Translations under genes and position numbers: made by a program
Source of the DNA: Schaalia sp. lx-260
Lineage (GTDB): Bacteria; Actinomycetota; Actinomycetes; Actinomycetales; Actinomycetaceae
Reading direction: 5' to 3'
Assembly: GCF_021083645.1 (NCBI RefSeq)
Contig: NZ_JAJNRQ010000001.1
Coordinates: 372,001-436,000 of the forward strand
Length of the DNA: 64,000 nt
Notes under the pieces: generated by a model
The model's database searches: none
The model's input: only the letters and a program-made list of their open reading frames with translations
What the model was told of the DNA's origin: nothing
In this document: positions 46,591 to 54,090 of the stretch, piece by piece
How the letters are laid out: every line of letters begins with the position of its first letter
Position numbering within the stretch: position 1 is the stretch's first letter

Positions 46591-48477
46591 CTACTCTTCG
46601 GGTTCCTCGAGTAGCCCAGCTCGCCCTTCTCCTTTCTTGCCGGTGAAGACGATTTCGTTGGCTTTGTTGGCTTTGTAGTCGATGAGTGGAGTGACGTCTG
46701 TGTTGTTGATGATAATGAGCTGGCCGTCTGTCGCGTTGTCAAGGGCGTAGTCGAATAGCCTGCGGATGAGTCCAAGCTTGGGGCGGCCGCTGCCGCCTGC
46801 GCGTTCGGAAACGAGCTCAGTGTCGCTGCTGTTTTGTTCAAGTCCCAAGGTTGGGGTGTCGATGATGACGAAACCAGGCTTATAGACAGCATGATCCTTG
46901 AGGTAACGACGCAGTGCCATGAGCATGATGAAGTTGAAGAACGCGCGGTAGCCCTTGCCGTGGTTACCTTTTCCTTTTACTCCAATCTGGATGTCGAAGA
47001 AATCTAGGTCGAGTCCGGCTTTTTCACTGCCGACGTAGGCGCATTCTTTGAGGATGTCGCGCAGGTAGACGCTGAAGTTTTGTTTGAAGTATCCGTCGAA
47101 AGGTGCGAGCGGATTGAACGGTTCGTCATCGGGTTCCTGGGTGAGCATCAGGATTTCACCCTGCCGTTTTTCGACATATTCCTGACGCTGCTTGAGATAT
47201 TCGAGTTCCGGGACAATCCGCATGGTCTGTTCGATGTCGCGTACCCGTGCAGCAAGGTCAGCGAGTTGGGGTTGCAGGAAACTAACCAGGTCAGACTCGA
47301 TGACAGCCGCTTCTTGTGCGAGTTCCTCTTTGACGCTGCTGGTAGTAGCGATCTTTTCATCGAGGGCTTCTTGCGCGGAGCGCAGCGAACGAAGATCGGT
47401 AATGAGTGTCTCCAACTCGGCAGCAGCCTGCTGCTTAATGACCGCAGCCTCGTCAGAATCGGCTTCTACAGGTGCCCCACAGGTAGGACAATCCGTAGGA
47501 AGCTCAACGCCTGATAGTGCGTCCTGTGCGTCGGCGAGCGCAGTGAGGCGCTCAATATTGGATAGGTAGACCCCGGCGAGTTGTTCGTTCTGTTCAGACA
47601 CAAACCGCTGGGCAACTAGTTCCTTATCAGCCTCGTGGATTTGGTGGATCTGGTCGGCGAGTTTGTTGCGCAGATCCTTCTGTGCAGCCTGTAGGTGTTG
47701 GATCTGGTCTTCGATGGCGGCTTTGGCGTTAGTGAGCGCCTCAACCTGCACCGTTGTGGGAAGTTCTCCTTCTAGCTGTTCAATCCGGTCTTCGAGATAT
47801 GCGAGTTCTGTGGAGTACTCAGGTTGGAGGATTTCCCAACGGCGAGCTTCATCTCTCGGGTCGCGGCGTTCACGGGTGTCTTCGTGGTGGGTGTCGTTGA
47901 AGATAAGGTCGAAAGCAGTCAGGGTGGCTGTTCTGTCCTGCCCGAAAATTGAGGTTTCGCTGGTGATGTTACCTTCGGTGCGTTGGAGTACCTGGTGCAG
48001 GTGCCGCCAGGTGAGGTCTTCTTTGCGGGCATACTGGTTGGTGATGATCTGGCGGCGTTCGCCTTTGGGGCTCATCTTGATGCCGAGTAGCCGCAGGAGG
48101 ATGTCCGAGACGGTCAACTGACCCTTGGTTTTTTCGGTGACGGAGACCGGGTATGTCTGGGAGGGAATGCCGTACTCACTGGGGAGGCGAACTTCGGCGA
48201 GACCGTACCCGATCATGCGCTTGAAGGTCGCAGGGCCGTACTCAGTTTCCACAGTGATGGTGACCGTGTCGTAGCCGGTTTCTCGTGGGAACGGTGTTGC
48301 GCCTCCCGCTAGGACGAACCGGATGGAGCGTGCCAGGTAGGTTTTTCCAGTGTCGGAAGGGCCGTGGATGATGTTCACCCCTGGGATGAGATCGATTACC
48401 GAGGGCTTACGTTGATCGTAGATGTCGCTGCTGGTGATGCGGACTTCTTTTATCCAGAAGGTGGGGCTTTCGCTCAT
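46591..48477 (-). CDS. ABC-three-component system ATPase (Rad50-like, DUF3732-type)
   Basis: A 628-residue SMC/Rad50-like ATPase. Walker A is IIHGPSDTGKTYLARSI near residue 35; a long coiled coil (about 220-440) is broken by a CPTCGAPVE turn, which resembles a zinc hook (only one CxxC per subunit); the C-terminal lobe contains the ABC-like segment KGYRAFFNFIMLMALR and Walker B-like FVIIDTPTLGLEQ. This matches ATPases of ABC-3C systems, predicted nucleic-acid-sensing conflict systems. ATG overlaps the stop of the middle component (ATGA). It is the third gene of a three-gene operon. Confidence 0.85.
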   Translation of the reverse strand: MSESPTFWIKEVRITSSDIYDQRKPSVIDLIPGVNIIHGPSDTGKTYLARSIRFVLAGGATPFPRETGYDTVTITVETEYGPATFKRMIGYGLAEVRLPSEYGIPSQTYPVSVTEKTKGQLTVSDILLRLLGIKMSPKGERRQIITNQYARKEDLTWRHLHQVLQRTEGNITSETSIFGQDRTATLTAFDLIFNDTHHEDTRERRDPRDEARRWEILQPEYSTELAYLEDRIEQLEGELPTTVQVEALTNAKAAIEDQIQHLQAAQKDLRNKLADQIHQIHEADKELVAQRFVSEQNEQLAGVYLSNIERLTALADAQDALSGVELPTDCPTCGAPVEADSDEAAVIKQQAAAELETLITDLRSLRSAQEALDEKIATTSSVKEELAQEAAVIESDLVSFLQPQLADLAARVRDIEQTMRIVPELEYLKQRQEYVEKRQGEILMLTQEPDDEPFNPLAPFDGYFKQNFSVYLRDILKECAYVGSEKAGLDLDFFDIQIGVKGKGNHGKGYRAFFNFIMLMALRRYLKDHAVYKPGFVIIDTPTLGLEQNSSDTELVSERAGGSGRPKLGLIRRLFDYALDNATDGQLIIINNTDVTPLIDYKANKANEIVFTGKKGEGRAGLLEEPEE

Positions 48478-48914
48478 TGTTCCTCCTCAAAGGCTCGGGG
48501 AGCAACGGCGTGAATCATTGCTCGGACTTGGTCAAGGGTGTGCCGGTCGACGTAGTCGAGGGCAAAGATGAGGGCTTTTCGGTACTGCTGGTAGTAGGGA
48601 CTATCGAGCTGCGCGGCCAGATCACTTCCCTGTTTGGTTGCTTGAATGCCTTGGATGGTTCGTGTGGTCAGTCCGCGTAGCTGACTCCACTGGATAGCAG
48701 CACGGATACGGGGGTCACGCCCAGAGAGGCGACCTAGTTCGGTACGCAGGTCGCCGTGAAGGTTCGTATGCATCAGACCGAAATCTGCTCCGCGCGTTGC
48801 CAGCAGGTCGATAGCAGCCAGATCCGTGATGCTACGAGGAGTATTCGGGGTGGCAGACAGGATAAGCAGGCAGCGGATTGCCAGGTCCATTCGGGAGTTC
48901 AGTAGGTTACTCAT
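48474..48914 (-). CDS. ABC-3C system middle component
   Basis: A small alpha-helical protein of about 146 residues, without membrane segments, that lies between the two larger genes and overlaps both. LNSRMDLAIRCLLILSATPN at the start and FALDYVDRHTLDQV near the end are consistent with middle components of ABC-3C systems, which are recognised mostly by context. ATG 48914 or 48917 with GGGAG upstream is preferred to TTG 48926. The role is presumably to link the ATPase and the C-terminal effector protein. Confidence 0.75.
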   Translation of the reverse strand: MSNLLNSRMDLAIRCLLILSATPNTPRSITDLAAIDLLATRGADFGLMHTNLHGDLRTELGRLSGRDPRIRAAIQWSQLRGLTTRTIQGIQATKQGSDLAAQLDSPYYQQYRKALIFALDYVDRHTLDQVRAMIHAVAPRAFEEEQ

Positions 48915-50022
48915 CATTGCTCCCAACAGTCTGGGGTGGCGTGGTTACCCAGGTGATGTGGCTGGTGTCTGCCAGGCTGTGGCATACGCCTTTACGGGCA
49001 TCATTGTCGAACAGTCCTGTCGTCTGAGGTACGTGCGATTTGGTTAGTAGCGCCCGTGTGGATTCGGCAAGAGCGTCGTTGAGCTTGTCATAGGTGTTGC
49101 CCTGTTTGCGGCGCAGTACCGGTTTAAGGGCAGAAAGTAGGTCAAGTTTGATCCGATCAAACTCTTCTTCGCCATCCACGCTGACTTCCCTCATCAAAGC
49201 CAGGATGCTCATGGCCGTGTGGAAGCACTGAATGTAATCGGCGTAATCCTCCTGGTATTGCTCGGGCGCATTACCGATTTCTTCGACCGTAATGTTCTGT
49301 CCGGCGTCCTCGCTGAATGCTAGACAGGCTTGGTCGATGAACCGACGGCTACGGTACTTCGTGGCGTCATCGCACTTGAAACTTTCCGGCAGGGCGACTT
49401 TGCGGCTGCCGACATGGAGCATGCCATCTGCGACGAAGATGTCGCTTGCCTTCAAGCTTGAGAATCTGACCTCGAAGAAGTCTTCTTCCGCCAAGGACTC
49501 CTTGGTGGCCTCAAAGAGAGAAGGATTCCACTTCAAATCGTTGATCTGAGGATCACCCTGGGCAAGATTGGCTAGTCCCTGGGTTAGAAGGTCAGCGATG
49601 AGCTCTGGTGTTTTACTAACGGACACTTCGAAGCCATTAGCACGGAATATCTCTAGCCAATCTTGACGACGATCAAGATGAAACCCAGTTTCCAGATAGG
49701 ACAGTAACCTGTCCCGATCAAGGTTAGATAGCCAGTACTGAGCGCGGTATTTTGAAATTAGACGCTTCTTCTCCCCAGAGTAATACCGCTGGAGCGTTCT
49801 GAGGTACTTGTCTTCCTTCTCTGGTTCGTACCTCCCTGGGCACTGTGCAAAGTAAAAGGGGTTGTTCTCTTTCCTCGCTGACTCCGGTTTCATCGTCAGA
49901 TCTGCCAGATGTCGGATAAACCATCCACCTCCGGATTTGGAATACGCCTGTTGTTCCTCGAGTTCGAGACGAGTGAAGTGCGCATTGGTATGCAGGAGGC
50001 GCAGCAAATCCACGACGAGCAT
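48907..50022 (-). CDS. ABC-3C system C-terminal-domain component
   Basis: A 371-residue protein, the first gene of the operon, with AGGAGG 8 nt before ATG. I see no enzyme motif. The N-terminal two thirds include charged helices (FAQCPGRYEPEKEDKYLRTL) and an alpha-beta part; the C-terminal 130 residues (YADYIQCFHTAMSILALMRE and after) are helical and fit the CTD found in ABC-3C partners. In these systems the partner is thought to act with the ATPase as sensor or effector. Identification is mainly by operon structure with a DUF3732-type ATPase and a middle component. Two GTAC repeats 24-58 nt upstream may control it. Confidence 0.7.
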   Translation of the reverse strand: MLVVDLLRLLHTNAHFTRLELEEQQAYSKSGGGWFIRHLADLTMKPESARKENNPFYFAQCPGRYEPEKEDKYLRTLQRYYSGEKKRLISKYRAQYWLSNLDRDRLLSYLETGFHLDRRQDWLEIFRANGFEVSVSKTPELIADLLTQGLANLAQGDPQINDLKWNPSLFEATKESLAEEDFFEVRFSSLKASDIFVADGMLHVGSRKVALPESFKCDDATKYRSRRFIDQACLAFSEDAGQNITVEEIGNAPEQYQEDYADYIQCFHTAMSILALMREVSVDGEEEFDRIKLDLLSALKPVLRRKQGNTYDKLNDALAESTRALLTKSHVPQTTGLFDNDARKGVCHSLADTSHITWVTTPPQTVGSNDE

Positions 50023-50045
50023 ATTCGCTGTCCTCCTTTCTCTAT

Positions 50046-50080
50046 GTACGGCTGTGTACCACGCATGTACCGCTGTGTAC
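50046..50080. promoter_or_regulatory. Paired GTAC-flanked repeats upstream of the ABC-3C operon
   Basis: GTACGGCTGTGTAC (50046) and GTACCGCTGTGTAC (50067) differ at one base and start 21 bp apart, two helical turns. They lie 24 bp before the start codon of the first ABC-3C gene and so probably overlap its promoter: a good candidate operator. Confidence 0.6.
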
Positions 50081-50297
50081 GGACTGCGCCTGCTTCATCT
50101 GCTACAAACGCCGACACTCGACATATCACTAGAACAAAGCCTCGCTGCTGTGCCGTAACACTCAATGAGATTTTACGGGCAGATCGCGAGGATCTGTTGT
50201 TGGTTTGGCCGAGAGAAGCGAACTTGTCCCTCCGTTCTTACCAGCGACGCAATGCACAACAACTGACTCGAAGAAGGAAGGAGGTGAAAACCCAGCC

Positions 50298-50450
50298 ATG
50301 AGTACGACCACTGAGTCTTCCTTGCCGGTACACGTTGGCAGCGTGCTGCCTGCCTTGATCGCTGATCTTGTGGCGAAAAATCCGGGCACTGCACCGCAGT
50401 GGGCTAAGGACATTGCCGCATGGGCACCTGTTAGTCGCAGTAGCACCTAG
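50298..50450 (+). CDS. Small hypothetical protein
   Basis: A 50-residue frame beginning at ATG with a strong AAGGAGGTGA about 12 nt upstream. The sequence (VLPALIADLVAKNPGTAPQW) has no recognisable domain. It precedes the phage-like module in the same direction and may belong to it. An in-frame upstream extension to 50205 has no ribosome site. Confidence 0.5.
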   Translation: MSTTTESSLPVHVGSVLPALIADLVAKNPGTAPQWAKDIAAWAPVSRSST

Positions 50451-50781
50451 TAGGTAGTCGTCAGGGTTGATGGGGCGTAGTGCACAACGCACCAAAAACC
50501 ACCACCACCGGTTCCGCTATGGCCACGCCGGCAGGCCAGGAACAGGCACCACACATTTGTTAGTGCTATTGATTTTCATTTTTACCTGAGCCCTAGCTAA
50601 GCGCAGGTTGTCCACCAAACCATTTTGGGAGACGCGTTCGAGGCAGTTAGGGCAGGAACCCCGTCATTGGGGTCCTGTCCTTTTCTGTACCCGAGCATTG
50701 CGTCCTCTCGGCTGGTTGGTGTGGCGTCATAACTGAATATTTCTCGAGCGGGTCTCCCTCCTCAAAGGAGGGAACACCCCC
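50451..50781. other. Gap before the phage replication module
   Basis: About 330 nt without a supported gene. It contains a hairpin with a T run at 50651-50684 and, near its end, the AAAGGAGGG ribosome site of the next gene. The promoter of the module probably lies in the AT-rich stretch near 50560-50600. Confidence 0.4.
50651..50684 (+). terminator. Terminator-like hairpin before the replication module
   Basis: GGCAGGAACCCC pairs with GGGGTCCTGTCC with one bulge, loop GTCATT, followed by TTTT. It may end transcription of the small gene at 50298 or act as an attenuator in front of the module. Confidence 0.65.
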
Positions 50782-51435
50782 ATGGCAAATGCTGCCAACA
50801 ACAAAGAAAAGTTCGCCTACTCCTCCCACGCTCAGGGTGACCGCCAGTCCATCACTATTCGTTTCGAGAAGGACTCTTTTCACCCTGCACGGCCGTATCG
50901 AGAGCAGACTTTCGAAATCAGCGCTGATGAGGCTGAGATCATCATTGAAAATGACTACACCCAGCGCCGAAACCAAGCCGAAGATCCGGATGCGGTGGAG
51001 CGTCGGGAGATAGATGAAATCTTCAAAGAGGAGATTTCTAAGCCTGAGTACAACCAGGCGAAGAAGTGGGTGCGTAACACAGCCGGCAACCCGGGCAGTG
51101 AAGATAAGCCGGGCTTTATCGAAACCTCTCTGACTAGTGGTGGAGATGTTTTACGTGGCTCTAACCGTGTCACTAGTGGCGAGAACACTGGCGATGGGCC
51201 GCGCGCGAAGTTAGCACTCACTAGCGTGGAAAGCCCTGTTGAAGAATCCTTAGCCACTTCTCACCTTTGGGATGCGATTCGGGCACTGCCGGAGCGTGAA
51301 CGCATGGTGTTGGTGGCGGTGAAAATCCAGGGTTACACCCAAAGTGAGGTTGCCAAATTCCTGGGTGTTTCACAGCCGATGGTTAACCGCATCTTGAAGC
51401 GTGCCATTGCATGCCTGGAGGCCCAGCTGTCATGA
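50782..51435 (+). CDS. Phage sigma-70 region-4-like regulator
   Basis: A 217-residue protein with AAAGGAGGG upstream. The first 60 residues are a beta-rich region (SITIRFEKDSF); a central acidic, flexible part follows; the last 60 residues are a sigma region 4-type HTH: ALPERERMVLVAVKIQGYTQ then SEVAKFLGVSQPMVNRILKR. Proteins of this plan open the early operon of many prophages in Firmicutes and Actinobacteria. It may act as transcription factor for the module. Nine nt after its stop begins repeat element A. Confidence 0.75.
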   Translation: MANAANNKEKFAYSSHAQGDRQSITIRFEKDSFHPARPYREQTFEISADEAEIIIENDYTQRRNQAEDPDAVERREIDEIFKEEISKPEYNQAKKWVRNTAGNPGSEDKPGFIETSLTSGGDVLRGSNRVTSGENTGDGPRAKLALTSVESPVEESLATSHLWDAIRALPERERMVLVAVKIQGYTQSEVAKFLGVSQPMVNRILKRAIACLEAQLS

Positions 51436-51443
51436 AGCCCAAC

Positions 51444-51491
51444 TGTGGGGGTTATAAACCCGTGTGCCTGGAAGCCCTCCTTATGCAAGGG
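51444..51491 (+). repeat. Repeat element A (structured, three copies in window)
   Basis: Contains GGGGGTTATAAACCC (hairpin with AUA loop), then TGC...GCA closing a loop with TGGAAGCCCTCCTT. Copies B (56058) and C (63246) share this layout. A lies between the sigma-like gene and the gene at 51561. Its frame GGYKPVCLEALL is also open, without stop, into the next gene. Confidence 0.65.
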
Positions 51492-51560
51492 ACGACCACC
51501 CGCTGGCCTGGTGGGAATGGTTTGAGGCTCCCTTGCTCTAGGAGATATGGGAGTGGCCAG

Positions 51561-51806
51561 ATGGCACAGAAGTTGAAAGTCCGGGTGAGTACGAATCATC
51601 CGAGCGTGCGCGGCAAGGTATTACGCGCCAAACGCGTGGGTATTCGAGAACGCATCCTGCGGTTCTTGTTCGGGGATGTGCGGGAGTTGATGCTGCTCAC
51701 CCCTGGGGATGCGGTCAAGGACATCACGGTCACCACCGTTGACGAGGACCTGACCGCCCTCGCCAAGGCGGTTGGTGTCATGGCTGATGGCGGTGAGGTG
51801 GTATGA
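51561..51806 (+). CDS. Small phage protein of unknown function
   Basis: An 81-residue basic-to-mixed protein (MAQKLKVRVSTNHPS and after) with GGGAG about 7 nt upstream of ATG. No domain recognised; the end (DEDLTALAKAVGVMADGGEV) is helical. The frame is open upstream to 51411 through repeat element A, but the ribosome site supports the short form. It overlaps the next gene by 4 nt, so it belongs to the replication operon. Confidence 0.65.
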   Translation: MAQKLKVRVSTNHPSVRGKVLRAKRVGIRERILRFLFGDVRELMLLTPGDAVKDITVTTVDEDLTALAKAVGVMADGGEVV

Positions 51807-52252
51807 ACGTGCGTAGTGCGAATAAGTTGATTCACGGCTTGAACCTGATGGCCGAAGCCGCCACCACCATCGGTGCTGCTTTGGAGGAGATGGCGTGGAA
51901 CGGGATCGAAGACCACGCCGGCATGAGCGGTGCCCGTCCTATCGCGGCCGCGAGGTTGGAAACCCCAGCATCTGTCACTGAGGCTGCTGAGGAACTTCCG
52001 ATGGAAGACCCGTCAGCCGAAGAATCCAAGACTGACACTGCACAGGAGACACCAGCCGAAGCCCCTGTGGCCGAGTCTGCTGCTCCGGTTTTGTCTTTGG
52101 ATGAGTTGCGCGGGCAGTTAGCTGATATTTCCCATGCCGGTCATACCGATCAGGTTCGTGACCTGATTCGCCAGACCGGTGTGGAAAAACTCTCTGAGGT
52201 GGCACCTGAGCATTATGGGTGGCTGCTGGCTAAGGCCAGGGAGCTGGTCTGA
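51803..52252 (+). CDS. Phage protein with conserved C-terminal helical domain
   Basis: 149 residues. An N-terminal helix (LIHGLNLMAEAATTIGAALE), an Ala/Glu/Pro-rich linker of about 60 residues, and a C-terminal 50-residue domain (LRGQLADISHAGHTDQVRDL then LIRQTGVEKLSEVAPEHYGW) that is often seen as the end of small proteins at this place in related prophage modules. Function unknown; perhaps a single-strand-binding or recombination accessory. Coupled to both neighbours by overlaps. Confidence 0.65.
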   Translation: MNVRSANKLIHGLNLMAEAATTIGAALEEMAWNGIEDHAGMSGARPIAAARLETPASVTEAAEELPMEDPSAEESKTDTAQETPAEAPVAESAAPVLSLDELRGQLADISHAGHTDQVRDLIRQTGVEKLSEVAPEHYGWLLAKARELV

Positions 52253-53439
52253 TGCCTAATCGTCACGCAAAAGCCTCACCATCAGGTGCACACAAGTGGA
52301 CTAACTGCACTAAGTCCTTGGCGTTGGAGTCCCAGTTCCCTAATGAGGATACGGACGCCACCAGGGAAGGCACAGTGGCCCACGCGTTGGCGGAGCATAA
52401 ACTGCGCCGCGCCCTCCACCAGCACCCCAACCACCGGCCAGAGTCCACGTTGGTTGATGGGGAGATGGAAGAGCATACGGATGATTACGTCGCCTACGTG
52501 CTTGAACGTCTCGCCCTAGCCCGGCAGGAGTTTCCAGGCGCGCGGGTCATGGTGGAGCAGGAACTGGATCTATCAGCTGATGTGGCTGGGTCTTTTGGGA
52601 CTGCCGACTGCATCATCCTGGGGCAGCCGGTCCTTGAGGTCATTGATTTCAAGTACGGGTTTAATCCAGTCCAGGCCGAAGGCAACCCACAACTACGCCT
52701 TTATGCGCTGGGTGCTTTCCGGGCTTATGGGATGCTCTACGACTTCACTCAGGTGCGGGCCACCATCTTCCAACCCAGACGGGGCGCGGTGCTTTCTGAA
52801 ACCATCGCCACTGGTGCGCTGGAGGCATGGGCAAGGGAGGTTATCCAGCCTGCGGCTGTAAAGGCGCTGGCTGGTGAGGGTGAGTATCAGGCGGGGGAGT
52901 GGTGTGGGTACTGCAAGGCGAAAAACGTCTGCCGCGCCCGCGCTGAGGCCCAGTTGGAGCTTGCCAAGTTTGAGTTCGCTAAGCCCGACACCCTCACAAC
53001 TGAGGAAATCGCGGGCATCCTCAGCCGAATCCCGGCACTGACTAAGTGGGCTGGTGACATCCAGTCCTACGCGCTAAGCGCGGTGCTCAACCAGGGCATC
53101 CGGTTTGAGGGCTTCAAGGTGGTTGCCGGCCGGTCACTACGCAAGTACACGGACGAGACGGCAGTGGCGGCGGTTGCTGAAAGCCAGGGTTTGGAGATCT
53201 ACGAGAAGAAGCTCAAATCCCCGGCCGCTTTGGAAAAGCAGGTGGGAAAGAAAACCTTCCAGGCCGTCTTCGCTGACCTCGTTACCAAGCCAGCGGGCAA
53301 ACCATCCCTGGTGCCAGCTGATGACCCAAGACCCGAACTCACTGTCGCTAGTGCGGTTGAGGAGTTCACCCCGATCCAACCTGATGACAGCAACACTGCT
53401 GGCACAGGATCCATTTCTAAACAAGGAGACAACAAATGA
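52252..53439 (+). CDS. DUF2800 protein, Cas4/RecB-like nuclease
   Basis: A 395-residue protein of the DUF2800 family. The N-terminus HAKASPSGAHKWTNCTKSLA and the middle ADCIILGQPVLEVIDFKYGF give the PD-(D/E)xK-type D...DxK core; a cysteine cluster near residues 218-226 (CGYCKAKNVCRA) with the early Cys may form an iron-sulfur site like Cas4/AddB. It probably processes DNA ends in phage recombination, together with the DUF2815 single-strand protein made by the next, overlapping gene. Confidence 0.85.
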   Translation: MPNRHAKASPSGAHKWTNCTKSLALESQFPNEDTDATREGTVAHALAEHKLRRALHQHPNHRPESTLVDGEMEEHTDDYVAYVLERLALARQEFPGARVMVEQELDLSADVAGSFGTADCIILGQPVLEVIDFKYGFNPVQAEGNPQLRLYALGAFRAYGMLYDFTQVRATIFQPRRGAVLSETIATGALEAWAREVIQPAAVKALAGEGEYQAGEWCGYCKAKNVCRARAEAQLELAKFEFAKPDTLTTEEIAGILSRIPALTKWAGDIQSYALSAVLNQGIRFEGFKVVAGRSLRKYTDETAVAAVAESQGLEIYEKKLKSPAALEKQVGKKTFQAVFADLVTKPAGKPSLVPADDPRPELTVASAVEEFTPIQPDDSNTAGTGSISKQGDNK

Positions 53440-54005
53440 CAACCAATGATCCGAAGATCGTGATGACCGGCATCGTCCGCCTCTCGTACTTGAACTGCTG
53501 GGAGCCCAAGAGCATCCAGGGCAGTAAGCCGAAGTATTCGGCTTCGATCATCATCCCCAAAACCGACACCGACACCTCGAACAAAATCCAGGCGGCCATC
53601 GATGGGGCTATCAAGGAGGGTGTGGGTAAGTTCGGCGGCAAAATCCCACCCAAGGGAGCCCTCAAACTCCCGTTGCGAGATGGGGATATTGAACGCGACG
53701 ACGAAGCCTATGCGAACTCCATGTTCGTCAACGCGAACTCCACCACCCAGCCCGGCATCGTCGATGCCAACGTGCAACCCATCATTGAGCGCTCTGAGAT
53801 GTACTCCGGTGTCTATGCCCGCGTCACCCTGAGCTTCTACGCGTTCAACACCAATGGGAACAAGGGAGTGGCCTGCGGACTACACAACATCCAAAAGATC
53901 CGCGACGGCAAACCCCTCGGTGGCCGCGTGAGTGCGGAGGCGGAGTTCACCCCGTTCACCGACCCCTTCGCAGCCCCATCTGGTGGGGATGACTTCCTGT
54001 CCTAA
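53436..54005 (+). CDS. DUF2815 protein, phage single-strand DNA-binding type
   Basis: A 189-residue protein with the DUF2815 features: GIVRLSYLNCWEPKSIQGSK, KYSASIIIPKTD and a C-terminal acidic end EFTPFTDPFAAPSGGDDFLS that resembles SSB tails. DUF2815 proteins are OB-fold-like and nearly always follow DUF2800 and precede a family A polymerase, as here. It probably coats single-stranded DNA in replication or recombination. 4-nt overlap with DUF2800. Confidence 0.87.
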   Translation: MTTNDPKIVMTGIVRLSYLNCWEPKSIQGSKPKYSASIIIPKTDTDTSNKIQAAIDGAIKEGVGKFGGKIPPKGALKLPLRDGDIERDDEAYANSMFVNANSTTQPGIVDANVQPIIERSEMYSGVYARVTLSFYAFNTNGNKGVACGLHNIQKIRDGKPLGGRVSAEAEFTPFTDPFAAPSGGDDFLS

Positions 54006-54090
54006 CCAGTAATCCAACCCAAGCGTGAGGGGCATCAAAGGTGCAGCAAACCTCTGGTGCCCCTCCGCCTATCTTCAAGGACCACCACAT

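Noticed and set aside
47663-48121. Plus-strand frames inside the ABC-3C ATPase gene
   Set aside because: Ser/Arg-rich shadow translations of a coiled-coil gene; no ribosome site or neighbour on that strand.
51444-51491. Known riboswitch or T-box for the repeat elements
   Set aside because: No T-box sequence, no specifier loop or known aptamer core was recognisable, and the downstream genes share no metabolite.
51411-51806. Longer 131-codon version of the gene at 51561
   Set aside because: The extension overlaps the sigma-like gene and runs through repeat element A; the ribosome site GGGAG supports ATG 51561.
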